Source: UBA1764 sp045642565
GTDB taxonomy: Bacteria > Bacillota > Clostridia > Peptostreptococcales > Anaerovoracaceae
Length of the DNA: 64,000 bases
Reading direction: 5' to 3'
Assembly: GCA_045642565.1 (NCBI GenBank)
Contig: JAZUJE010000017.1
Coordinates: 1 to 64,000 of the forward strand
Shown here one piece after another: positions 26,674 to 35,030 of the stretch; the stretch's first letter is position 1, and every line of letters starts with the position of its first letter. The position numbers and the translations under genes were made by a program. Under the pieces are notes generated by a model that did not search any database, was not told the origin of the DNA, and saw only the letters and a program-made list of their open reading frames with translations.

Positions 26674-27327
26674 ATGAAATATAAAGCTGCCATATTTGAC
26701 ATGGATGGAACAATATTAAATACCGTTCTTGATATATATGATTGTGTAAATCTGTACTTAAAAAAGTTTGGATATCCTCAAAGAAGCTTGGACGATGTAA
26801 AACATGCAATGGGCGGAGGAGCCACTGCATTAGTTCATAAAATGCTGCCAAAAGATATCTCACAGCAAGATTTTGACCGATTCTTTGCAGAATATATACC
26901 TTACTATGAAACACACGGAAAAGACAAAACAGCCCCTTATCAAGGCATTTTAGAGCTTTTAAAAGAGCTAAAAAACCATGGGTACAAATTAGCTGTTGTA
27001 TCAAGTAAACCTGATAAAGGCGTACTATCCCTTTGTGAACATTATTTTAGTGGAATTTTCGATATAGCCATTGGGGATAAAATTGATGGAAAAATGAGAC
27101 TGAAACCAGCTCCGGATTATGTTTTTTATGCCTTGAACGAACTTGGAATAGACAAAAATGAAGCAATCTACATCGGAGATTCCGAATTTGACATTTGCGT
27201 TGCTCAAAATGCTCAAATGCCGGGCGTTGCAGTCACATGGGGATATAGAGATTATAAAGATTTAATTGAGCTCAAACCTCAATTCTTAGTAAACAATATT
27301 GATGAACTTCGGGAAATATTATTATGA
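26674..27327 (+). CDS. HAD-family hydrolase, phosphoglycolate phosphatase-like
   Basis: A 217-residue HAD phosphatase with nucleophile motif FDMDGTILNT, motif II VVSSKPDKG, lysine region and motif IV IGDSEFDICVAQNA, plus a helical cap. The PGP/Gph-like group hydrolyses small phosphate esters such as 2-phosphoglycolate; the true substrate is open. It overlaps aroK by 4 bases (ATGA), so the two are co-translated. Confidence 0.92.
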   Translation: MKYKAAIFDMDGTILNTVLDIYDCVNLYLKKFGYPQRSLDDVKHAMGGGATALVHKMLPKDISQQDFDRFFAEYIPYYETHGKDKTAPYQGILELLKELKNHGYKLAVVSSKPDKGVLSLCEHYFSGIFDIAIGDKIDGKMRLKPAPDYVFYALNELGIDKNEAIYIGDSEFDICVAQNAQMPGVAVTWGYRDYKDLIELKPQFLVNNIDELREILL

Positions 27328-27821
27328 AACGAAACATTGTTTTAATAGGAATGCCGGGATCTGGCAAATCAACAATTGGAAAACTTTTAGCAAAAAAACT
27401 CAATAAAACTGCTATTGACGGCGATGTCTTAATTGAGAAACAAGAAGGAATGAGTCTTCAGGAGATTATTAACACCAAGGGAAACGATTATTTTACAAAA
27501 CTTGAAGATGAAGTGCTTTCAAATTTAGAGTGCGATAATTATGTAATCTCTCCCGGGGGAAGTGTATGTTACTACCCGAACGCTATGAAACATTTAGCAG
27601 AAATTGCCGAGATTGTATATCTTAAAGTAAGTTTTGAAGAACTTGAAAAAAGAATAAATAATTTAGACTCTCGCGGGATAGTTTTTAAACCAAATCAAAG
27701 TTTTAAAGATTTGTATAATGAAAGAACCCCGCTATACGAAAAGTATGCGGGGCTCATAATTGATTCAACAGGTCTCAACCCAAAAGAAACAACTAAGCTT
27801 CTACTGGAGCTTCTGCAGTAA
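27324..27821 (+). CDS. aroK: Shikimate kinase
   Basis: A 165-residue P-loop kinase that makes shikimate 3-phosphate in aromatic amino-acid synthesis. The Walker A is GMPGSGKST, D34 and the DGD area bind shikimate and magnesium, and SPGGSVCY is the family GG motif. The lid arginine lies in RGIVFKPNQ and RTPLYEKYA is the C-terminal signature. Its last 29 bases overlap, tail to tail, the end of the ispH-S1 gene on the other strand, leaving no room for a separate terminator. Confidence 0.95.
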   Translation: MKRNIVLIGMPGSGKSTIGKLLAKKLNKTAIDGDVLIEKQEGMSLQEIINTKGNDYFTKLEDEVLSNLECDNYVISPGGSVCYYPNAMKHLAEIAEIVYLKVSFEELEKRINNLDSRGIVFKPNQSFKDLYNERTPLYEKYAGLIIDSTGLNPKETTKLLLELLQ

Positions 27822-29799
27822 CTTCTTCTGCAACTGTTTCTGTAGCAGCTTCTTCTGCGGCCTTTGCAGCAGCTTCTTCTGCAGCTATCACTTCAGCTGG
27901 CTTTTCAAGAGTTTCTTTAATTGATAATGAGATTCTCTTTCTTTCTTTATCGATTTCAAGAATCTTAGCTTCAACTTCCTGACCAAGTGTTAACTCATCA
28001 GAAACTTTGTTTACTCTCTTATATGCAATTTCTGAAATATGTACAAGACCATCAAGACCAGGTGCTAATTCAATAAATGCACCGTATTCTTTAATCTGTA
28101 CAACCTTTCCTTTGATAACATCACCAATGTGATACTGTTCATCAATTACACTCCATGGTTCCGGAGCATTCTGCTTAAGTCCAAGACTAATCTTGCCTTT
28201 TTCAGCATTCATTGAAAGGATTTTAACATTTACAGACTGTCCGATTTCAAGAGCTTCTTGAGGGTGTTTGAGTTTACCCCAAGAAATTTCAGAGATATGA
28301 AGAAGACCATCAATACCACCGATATCTACGAATGCACCATAGTCTGTGAATCTCATAACTTTTCCTTCAACAACATCGCCTACAGAAAGTGTATCCCAAA
28401 TTTCTGCAATCTTCTTGTTGCGTTCTTCATTTAAGAATGACTTATGAGAGAAAACAGCCTTGTTTCTTCTCTGATCTACTCTTGTAACTCTTACAGGAAG
28501 AGTCTTACCAATGTATTCTTCTGCAGATTCTACGAAATGATCTGCAAGCTGTGACATAGGAATGAAGCCTGATACTTCTTTATATGCTGCGATAACGCCG
28601 CCTTTAACTTCTCTAACAACTGTTACGTTGATAACTTCTCTACTATCTACTGCAGCACTGATTTCATCCCAGTTTTCACCAGACTGAAGCTTCTTCTTTG
28701 AAAGAAGAATGTTTCCATCGCCATCATCTGTTTTGATGACTTTTGCTTGCACTTCGTCGCCTTCGTTAAATAATGATTTAAGAGTTTGCCCTTCTTCAAG
28801 ACCAACCTCTTCAGCAGGAAGCATACCGTCTTTCTTGCATCCAAGATTAACTACAACGTATTCATCTTTGACAAGAACAACGCTTCCAGTTACTACCTCT
28901 CCTCTCTGAGGAAGCTTTAAGGACTTTTCGATTTCGTCCATATAAGCCATCATCTCGTTATTCATGTCTGTTTTGATTTCACTCATGTTAGAAAAAACCT
29001 CCAAAATTATGTCGGCAGGGACCGAGGCTCCAGCCGCAATACCTATTTTATTATATTTGGCAAGTTCTTTCAATGATAAATCCGAGAAATCTTTAATAAA
29101 AAAGCTGTTTTTGCAGTTTTCTTGGCAGATTTTGTACAATTTTTGAGAATTTGAGCTTTCCGGATCGCCTATAACTACCATTGCTTCAGAAACTTTAGCC
29201 AGTTTTGTAGCAGCTTCCTGTCTCTCCTTTGTTGCTTTACAAATTGTATCATGGATATCAGCTCCGGCTAAAGCACTTGAAACTTCCTCAAATCTTGCAC
29301 GTGTCATCGTAGTTTGGGAAACAATACAAAGTTTTTCTAAAGGAATATCTTTAATTAAGGCTTTAGCTTCTTCAACAGTTTGCGCAGCTCCTAAAGATGA
29401 TTTTGAGCTACCTAAAATTCCTATAACCTCCGGATGAGATTTATCTCCTATAACTAAAACATATTTCCCTGTAGATTCCGCATTCTTTACTAAAGAATGT
29501 ATTCGTGCTACAAAAGGACAAGTTGCATCAATTAATTCAATTTCTCTTTCCTGAGCCTTATTGTAAGTAATATCAGGTTCACCATGAGCTCTGATTATAA
29601 GCCTGCTTCCTTTTGGAACATCATCAATACTATTAACTACAACAAGCCCTTCTGACTCTAAATTTTTACAAACCTGATCATTATGAATTAAAGCCCCAAG
29701 ACAATATAGGCGCCCTTTACTTAATTCTTTTTTACATTTGTCTACGGCAGCTCCAACACCGAAACAAAATCCGGCATGTTCTGCAAGCTTTACTTCCAT
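27793..29799 (-). CDS. ispH: IspH-ribosomal protein S1 fusion (HMBPP reductase plus four S1 domains)
   Basis: A 668-residue two-part protein. Residues 1-~280 are IspH, the [4Fe-4S] enzyme that reduces HMBPP to IPP and DMAPP; cluster cysteines occur in HAGFCFGVG, DATCPFV and DTICKATKERQ. Residues ~295-635 hold four S1 RNA-binding domains, for example EGKVMRFTDYGAFVDIGG and KGKVVQIKEYGAFIEL. The last ~35 residues are Ala/Glu-rich. The same fusion is known in many Clostridia. Last gene of the sepF-lspA operon, coupled by TAATG to rarA. Confidence 0.96.
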   Translation of the reverse strand: MEVKLAEHAGFCFGVGAAVDKCKKELSKGRLYCLGALIHNDQVCKNLESEGLVVVNSIDDVPKGSRLIIRAHGEPDITYNKAQEREIELIDATCPFVARIHSLVKNAESTGKYVLVIGDKSHPEVIGILGSSKSSLGAAQTVEEAKALIKDIPLEKLCIVSQTTMTRARFEEVSSALAGADIHDTICKATKERQEAATKLAKVSEAMVVIGDPESSNSQKLYKICQENCKNSFFIKDFSDLSLKELAKYNKIGIAAGASVPADIILEVFSNMSEIKTDMNNEMMAYMDEIEKSLKLPQRGEVVTGSVVLVKDEYVVVNLGCKKDGMLPAEEVGLEEGQTLKSLFNEGDEVQAKVIKTDDGDGNILLSKKKLQSGENWDEISAAVDSREVINVTVVREVKGGVIAAYKEVSGFIPMSQLADHFVESAEEYIGKTLPVRVTRVDQRRNKAVFSHKSFLNEERNKKIAEIWDTLSVGDVVEGKVMRFTDYGAFVDIGGIDGLLHISEISWGKLKHPQEALEIGQSVNVKILSMNAEKGKISLGLKQNAPEPWSVIDEQYHIGDVIKGKVVQIKEYGAFIELAPGLDGLVHISEIAYKRVNKVSDELTLGQEVEAKILEIDKERKRISLSIKETLEKPAEVIAAEEAAAKAAEEAATETVAEEVTAEAPVEA

Positions 29800-31073
29800 T
29801 ACTTTTTCTTTTTCTTATTTAATGAATCTAAATATGATTTAAATGCAGCTTCTTGTCCTCTTTCATTTGGCTCATAGTATCTTGTACCAACCAAATTATC
29901 AGGAAGATATTGTTGATCTACCCAGGCGTCAGGATAGCTGTGTGGGTATTTATAATCTAAACCTCGCCCAAGCTTTTCAGCACCCCTATAATGATTATCC
30001 ATTAAGTTTGCCGGGACATTATCAATTTTTTTATTTCTTACATCATCAAGAGCTTTATCAATTCCCATAATTACAGAGTTAGATTTTGGACATGAAGCAA
30101 GTAAAACAACCGCTTCAGCAAGCATAATTCTTGCTTCCGGGAACCCTACCATTTGAGATGCCTGAATGCATGATGTAACAACTGATATAGCATTTGGATA
30201 AGCCATACCAACATCTTCTGATGCAATCACCATTAGCCTCCTACCTATTGTAAGAATATCAGCATCAGCTTCAATTAGTCGGGCAAGGTAGTGCAAGCCA
30301 GCATCAGGGTCACTACCTCTAAGAGATTTTTGAAGAGCTGATAATAAATTATATTTATCTTCACTTCTATCATAAAAAGTAGTCTGCCTTTGCATAGCTT
30401 CGCCAACCAAATCAAGTGTAAGCTTATTGCCCGTCATATTATCCGCAACAAAGCCTAAAGTATCCAGCGCAATCCTTGCATCGCCATTACTTCTATCTGC
30501 AATCATATTAAGAGCATCATCGTCCCAGGTTAGTTTTAGCTTACCGAGACCCCTATCCTTATCTACAAGTGCATGTTCAAGAATTGCAACGATGTCATCA
30601 TTTTCAAGCCTTTTAAACTCATATATTGCTCTGACTCTGGAAAGTATCGCATTATTAATAGAAAAATACGGATTTTCTGTTGTGCTTCCAATAAATCTTA
30701 CAATGCCATCTTCAATTGCTTGCAGCAAACTATCCTGTTGCAGCTTGTTCCATCTGTGAAATTCATCAACATAAAGATAAACTGTCGCTTTTTCAAGCCC
30801 TTGAGATTTTACTTTTGCAATTTCTAAAACTTCCTTAAGCTCTTTTATACCACAAACGCTTGCATTAAGCTCAAAAAACTGTGCACCCAGCTCATTAACT
30901 ATAATTCTTGCAAGTGTAGTTTTTCCGGTGCCAGAAGGACCAAAGAAAATTGCAGATTCAAAGGTCTTGTTTTTAATTGAATTGTAGAGTAAAGACCCCG
31001 GAGCCATAAAATGCTTTTGTCCGTAAAAATCAGACAGTTTTTGAGGTCTCATTCTTGTAGAAAGTGGAATCAT
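29799..31073 (-). CDS. rarA: Replication-associated recombination protein A (MgsA/RarA)
   Basis: A 424-residue AAA+ ATPase acting at stalled replication forks. Walker A is GPSGTGKTTLARI, Walker B is YVDEFHRWNKLQQDSLL (DEFH in place of the usual DEIH), and sensor 1 lies in STTENPYFSINNAILSR. The C-terminal tetramerisation region includes DNHYRGAEKLGRG and GTRYYEPNERGQE. The ATG overlaps the rluD stop by 4 bases. The protein ends in a lysine-rich stretch. Confidence 0.95.
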   Translation of the reverse strand: MIPLSTRMRPQKLSDFYGQKHFMAPGSLLYNSIKNKTFESAIFFGPSGTGKTTLARIIVNELGAQFFELNASVCGIKELKEVLEIAKVKSQGLEKATVYLYVDEFHRWNKLQQDSLLQAIEDGIVRFIGSTTENPYFSINNAILSRVRAIYEFKRLENDDIVAILEHALVDKDRGLGKLKLTWDDDALNMIADRSNGDARIALDTLGFVADNMTGNKLTLDLVGEAMQRQTTFYDRSEDKYNLLSALQKSLRGSDPDAGLHYLARLIEADADILTIGRRLMVIASEDVGMAYPNAISVVTSCIQASQMVGFPEARIMLAEAVVLLASCPKSNSVIMGIDKALDDVRNKKIDNVPANLMDNHYRGAEKLGRGLDYKYPHSYPDAWVDQQYLPDNLVGTRYYEPNERGQEAAFKSYLDSLNKKKKK

Positions 31074-31975
31074 CTTTTTCTTAATTTTTCTAAAATATTT
31101 AAAAATTCTTCAGGTGGGTCAATAGTAAATTCCATATATTCTCCGGTTCTCGGATGGATAAATCCAAGAATCTTTGCATGGAGCATCTGTCCTGTTAGTC
31201 CAAATGCTTGTTTTGCAGGTCCATATACAGTATCCCCAAGCAATGGTCTATTTATACTTGCCATATGTACTCGAATTTGATGTGTACGGCCTGTTTCAAG
31301 TCTCGCTTCAAACAATGTAAAGCCATTATATCTTTCCAAAACTTTATAATGCGTTACTGCCCTTCTGCCATCTGGAATGATAGCCATACGAAGTCTGTTT
31401 TTAGGGTCTCTACCGATTGGAGCATCAATTGTGCCTTCATCAGAATTGAAACCAAAAAATGAAACTCCGACATAACGTCTTGTCATACTATGAGATTCTA
31501 ATTGCTCGGACAAACCTTTATGAGCTAAATCTGTTTTCGCACAAACCAATAGACCAGAAGTATCCTTATCAATCCGATGAACTATGCCAGGTCTTTGCAT
31601 TCCGTTTATACCAGATAGATTTTTGCAATGATAAAGCAGTCCATTAACTAATGTACCGCTTTCATTCCCGGGCCCTGGATGAACAACTAAACCCTTGGGT
31701 TTATTAACAACAATTAAATCCTCATCTTCATAGATAATATCAAGTAGAATATTCTCCGGTAAAGTTTCTATGGACTTTGGCTCGGGCATGAGTATTGTAA
31801 TCTCTTGCCCAGCTTTAAGTTTTTCATTCTTTTTTTTAACAGAAACACGACCTTCTTCAATCAATTTTTGTATAAAAGAACGTGATGTTTCCTCCATTAA
31901 AGAAGAAAGGACAGAGTCAATCCTCTGGCCTTCCTGATTTTCATTGATTATAAATTTAATAAGTTCTTCGCTCAT
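31070..31975 (-). CDS. rluD: RluD-family 23S rRNA pseudouridine synthase
   Basis: A 301-residue RluA/RluD-type pseudouridine synthase. An N-terminal S4 RNA-binding domain (about residues 15-60) precedes the catalytic domain with GIVHRIDKDTSGLLVCAK, whose Asp is the nucleophile, and RTHQIRVHMA. The start at 31975 is preferred over an upstream in-frame codon at 32026 because its ATG shares one base with the lspA stop (TAATG), the normal junction in this operon. Exact target uridines not predictable. Confidence 0.94.
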   Translation of the reverse strand: MSEELIKFIINENQEGQRIDSVLSSLMEETSRSFIQKLIEEGRVSVKKKNEKLKAGQEITILMPEPKSIETLPENILLDIIYEDEDLIVVNKPKGLVVHPGPGNESGTLVNGLLYHCKNLSGINGMQRPGIVHRIDKDTSGLLVCAKTDLAHKGLSEQLESHSMTRRYVGVSFFGFNSDEGTIDAPIGRDPKNRLRMAIIPDGRRAVTHYKVLERYNGFTLFEARLETGRTHQIRVHMASINRPLLGDTVYGPAKQAFGLTGQMLHAKILGFIHPRTGEYMEFTIDPPEEFLNILEKLRKR

Positions 31976-32415
31976 TATTTTTTCTTTGGAAATAAAATAG
32001 CAATAGCAAACAGAATGCACCCGCATGTAATGGCAATATCAGCAACATTAAAAACAGGGATTACTTTAATATTTATGAAATCAACAACAAAACCATTCAT
32101 TACCCTATCAATTAAATTACCGATGCCACCACCAAGAATCAAGGATAGAGAAAAAAACTCAAATTTTGAAATTTTTTTCCTATCGACAATAGCATAAACA
32201 ATTATTCCAATCATAACTACAAGTGTAAACAAAATAAGTAATAACTGTTTTCCTTGTAAAATGCTATATGCGGCGCCGTTGTTCTGTATATAGTACAATT
32301 CGAAAAATTTGAAATTGCCAAAAGTAATACAATCAAAAAGCATCATATTACTTTTAACCCAAAGTTTTGATAATTGATCTAATACAACAATTAGAATTGA
32401 AATAATAACAAACAT
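31975..32415 (-). CDS. lspA: Lipoprotein signal peptidase
   Basis: A 146-residue aspartic membrane peptidase that removes signal peptides from diacylglyceryl-modified prolipoproteins. There are four hydrophobic segments, the N-terminal LDQLSKLWVK motif, and the two catalytic aspartates in GGGIGNLIDRV and FNVADIAI. It would process the two lipoproteins encoded here (10779 and 35031). Coupled by TAATG to both neighbours. Confidence 0.96.
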   Translation of the reverse strand: MFVIISILIVVLDQLSKLWVKSNMMLFDCITFGNFKFFELYYIQNNGAAYSILQGKQLLLILFTLVVMIGIIVYAIVDRKKISKFEFFSLSLILGGGIGNLIDRVMNGFVVDFINIKVIPVFNVADIAITCGCILFAIAILFPKKK

Positions 32416-32876
32416 TATCTGTCGCCAAACACATCCAAGTCAATACCATCAACCTGAGCAAGCTCATTTTGCAGCATAGCTTTTAAGCGAAGCTTATAAT
32501 TCTCAACTCTTTCGCGAAGCTTTGACTCTTCTGTCTTTAACTGAGAAATAGATTCAGTTGCTTGACGAATTTTAAGTTCTGCATCCAATTCAGCATTTCT
32601 TACAAGAACTTCAGCTCTTTTTTCAGCGCTTTGAGCGATTTCATTCATCAATGCTTTAGCTGATTCTAAAGTAGTAATTACAGAGCCCTCTGTTGACTTT
32701 ACATCTTTAAGTCTGTTTTGTGCATCTTGAAGTTCGAATTCTAATTCCTCATTCTTTGCAATTAGTGTTTGATAATCGGAAATAATTTCATCCAAAAATT
32801 CATCCACTTCTTCTTCTTTGTAACCACGAACGCCTTTTGAAAATTCTTTGTTTTGAATATCTAGTGCTGTAAGCAT
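32415..32876 (-). CDS. divIVA: DivIVA-domain cell division/polarity protein
   Basis: A 153-residue coiled-coil protein. The N-terminal lipid-binding domain LDIQNKEFSKGVRGYKEEEVDEFLDE is the DivIVA/GpsB signature, followed by two coiled-coil stretches (about 35-70 and 80-145). It recognises curved membrane at septa or poles and recruits division or wall factors. It lies after sepF, the usual order in Bacillota. A strong AGGGAG precedes the ATG. Confidence 0.94.
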   Translation of the reverse strand: MLTALDIQNKEFSKGVRGYKEEEVDEFLDEIISDYQTLIAKNEELEFELQDAQNRLKDVKSTEGSVITTLESAKALMNEIAQSAEKRAEVLVRNAELDAELKIRQATESISQLKTEESKLRERVENYKLRLKAMLQNELAQVDGIDLDVFGDR

Positions 32877-32888
32877 AATGTTCTCCCT

Positions 32889-33353
32889 CTATCTCCAAGG
32901 ATTTTTATAAGTTTCTGCTGCTTGTTTTTGATTATAAGCCACATCAACATTTTCTGGAGCAAAAACGAATATATTATTTGCAATCTTTTGAACATTTCCG
33001 TTCAGTGCATATGTAGCACCTGAAAGAAAATCGAAAATCTTACGAGCTACATCTGTTTCAAGATTTTCAAGATTAATAATAACTGGTTTCTTTGCCTTTA
33101 AGCTATCTACAAGCTTTGGGCTGTCATTAAACTCTGTAGGTTCTATCACAACCATCTTCATCTGATTTGTGTATTTTGATGTATTAGTTGTAACTGAAGC
33201 GGTTTCAACAGGTTTGTAAGGTCTTGCTTCAAGACGTTCAGATGCCGGAGTTATTTTTGTCATATCAGAACTTTTTTGTTCATCAAGCTCTTCATCTTCT
33301 TCAATTTCTTCTTCGATTCCTACAAGATCTTTAAATTTGGTCAGTATTCCCAT
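32889..33353 (-). CDS. sepF: Cell division protein SepF
   Basis: A 154-residue SepF, which anchors FtsZ to the membrane and shapes the septum. The N-terminal amphipathic helix (MGILTKFKDLVGI), an acidic linker, and the core domain with VDSLKAKKPVIINLENLE and RKIFDFLSGATYALNG are all present. AAGGAG precedes the ATG. It sits between yggS and divIVA, as in many Gram-positives. Confidence 0.96.
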   Translation of the reverse strand: MGILTKFKDLVGIEEEIEEDEELDEQKSSDMTKITPASERLEARPYKPVETASVTTNTSKYTNQMKMVVIEPTEFNDSPKLVDSLKAKKPVIINLENLETDVARKIFDFLSGATYALNGNVQKIANNIFVFAPENVDVAYNQKQAAETYKNPWR

Positions 33354-33364
33354 GACATTTCTCC

Positions 33365-34012
33365 TTACTTATTTGCATAATCTCGTTCACCAAATATAGC
33401 AGTTCCTATACGCACACATGTTGCACCTTCATCTACAGCAATTTCATAATCATTTGACATGCCCATTGATAAAGTGTCTATTTGTTCGCCAAACTGTAAT
33501 TTCAGCTCATCAAAGATTTCTTTAACTTTATTAAAATATATCCTTACATCTTCCGGGTTCTTAACAGCAGGTGCTATATGCATCAATCCCCTTAAATTTA
33601 TATTCGGGAGTTTTGAAATCGAATGTGCTAATTCCATAACTTCACTTGGCGCAACTCCGAATTTCTGTACTTCTCCTGCAGCATTAACCTGAATCAGTAT
33701 ATTAACTTTGTTTGATGCCCTTTTTGATATCTCTTCGGCTAAGTGATATGAATCAACTGAATGAATCATATAAACTTTATCAACAATTTGCTTCACCTTA
33801 TTTGTTTGCAAATGTCCTATCAGATGCCATCTAACAGGTTTTACATAATCGTATTTAGACAAAATTTCCTGAACTTTGTTTTCCCCGATATCAGTAATCC
33901 CACAATCAATAGCATTATTTATTTCTTCTACTGAGTGAGTTTTCGTTACGGCAATTAGCGTAACGCTTTCAGGAAGTTTCCCTCTAATCTCACTAATTTT
34001 GGTTTGAAGCAT
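33365..34012 (-). CDS. yggS: YggS-family PLP homeostasis protein
   Basis: A 215-residue fold-type III PLP-binding protein involved in vitamin B6 and amino-acid homeostasis. LIAVTKTHSVEEI holds the PLP lysine; WHLIGHLQTNKVK, IQVNAAGEVQKFGV and LSMGMSNDYEIAVDEG are family motifs, the last binding the phosphate. It overlaps the end of the HlyD-like gene by 20 bases. Confidence 0.95.
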   Translation of the reverse strand: MLQTKISEIRGKLPESVTLIAVTKTHSVEEINNAIDCGITDIGENKVQEILSKYDYVKPVRWHLIGHLQTNKVKQIVDKVYMIHSVDSYHLAEEISKRASNKVNILIQVNAAGEVQKFGVAPSEVMELAHSISKLPNINLRGLMHIAPAVKNPEDVRIYFNKVKEIFDELKLQFGEQIDTLSMGMSNDYEIAVDEGATCVRIGTAIFGERDYANK

Positions 34013-34931
34013 CTTTTAATATTTCATCATAAATACTAATAGTATTTACCGTGTCAGTTAGTCCGTCAGCCCTCAAAACAGAAAAGGTATCCGCGTATAC
34101 AACACTATTTACACCATCTGTATTAATAGCTTTTATCCTAGTAAAAACATAATCACCATCTATTTTTTTTACATAAACTCCAGGATTACCATTTTTCATG
34201 ATAATTGCAGAGTTTGGAATGATTATGCCTTTATCATCTCTTAAAACAAAGTTTACCGTACATTGACGAATTTTATCATAATCGGCAAAATACTTTGATG
34301 TTGAAGCAATTACTAATGCCGTGTCATTATTCACTACAACTCGATTAATTTTTGCCAGGACGCTTCCCGTTTCGAATTCAATAGTAAACGATGATCCTTC
34401 AGAGTATTTGTCACTATCTTCTGCAGGTACAATTCCAACAATATACCAAGTATCACTGGTAATAAGCTTATAAATAGGATCTCCAGTTTTTACAGTTTCT
34501 TTAGTAATATTTTGTACATCAATTTGTGTTTTTTCATCACTCGCAATCAATGTGTCAACATTATCTAAAGTATCTGGCGTAAGAATACTTTCATATCCAT
34601 CGTAATAATAGCTTAAAACACCTGTTTCGGGACAATACACCGGAGTTGTTTCAGAACCATATATGTCCAAAATCTTAATACTCCGTCTCGTCTTTGTGTT
34701 GTTTTCAATATAATAATTTATGTTACCGCTATTTTCAGCATTGTAAACCTGTTCATCTCTGACAATTACCGCAGACACAGGCTCCACAATTCGCATTTCA
34801 CCATATTCAACAACAACCGTAGGTGTAAGTGCACCTGTTATTTCCGGAATTGTATATATAAATATATATAATGCAGCACAAAGCAGTACAAAGATTATGC
34901 CTGCTATGATGGCTATTTTACGATATTTCAT
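33993..34931 (-). CDS. HlyD-like membrane-anchored protein in the sepF operon
   Basis: A 312-residue protein with one N-terminal membrane helix (IAIIAGIIFVLLCAALYIFIY) and an outside domain rich in beta-strands, including a lipoyl/HlyD-like pair of half-motifs (VVEPVSAVIVRDEQVY, GDPIYKLITSD). Proteins of this type sit upstream of yggS-sepF in many Clostridia and are annotated HlyD-like; their role is unknown, possibly in the envelope. The start at 34931 is chosen over 34997 because the longer form would run through a terminator hairpin and a good promoter. Confidence 0.78.
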   Translation of the reverse strand: MKYRKIAIIAGIIFVLLCAALYIFIYTIPEITGALTPTVVVEYGEMRIVEPVSAVIVRDEQVYNAENSGNINYYIENNTKTRRSIKILDIYGSETTPVYCPETGVLSYYYDGYESILTPDTLDNVDTLIASDEKTQIDVQNITKETVKTGDPIYKLITSDTWYIVGIVPAEDSDKYSEGSSFTIEFETGSVLAKINRVVVNNDTALVIASTSKYFADYDKIRQCTVNFVLRDDKGIIIPNSAIIMKNGNPGVYVKKIDGDYVFTRIKAINTDGVNSVVYADTFSVLRADGLTDTVNTISIYDEILKDASNQN

Positions 34932-34938
34932 ACCAAAT

Positions 34939-34967
34939 ATTGTATCAAAAAAGCGATATATATTCAA
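34939..34967 (-). promoter_or_regulatory. Leaderless-type promoter of the hlyD-yggS-sepF operon
   Basis: On the minus strand TTGAAT (34962-34967), 17 bases, TACAAT (34939-34944), then 7 bases to the ATG at 34931. The -35 box falls in the loop and right arm of the preceding terminator. No Shine-Dalgarno sequence. Confidence 0.65.
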
Positions 34968-34979
34968 TATATCGCTTTT
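34949..34979 (-). terminator. Terminator of the ylxM-ffh-trmD operon
   Basis: Thirteen-base stem AAAAGCGATATAT/ATATATCGCTTTT with a 5-nt loop; on the minus strand TTTTGAT follows. It lies 52 bases past the lipoprotein gene stop. Confidence 0.85.
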
Positions 34980-35030
34980 AAATCTAAGAATTTGCAAAAT
35001 CTCAAAATTTACAATTTTTTTATTAAATTA

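Noticed and set aside
34932..34997. Longer N-terminus for the HlyD-like protein
   Set aside because: The extra 22 codons cross the upstream terminator hairpin and the likely promoter.
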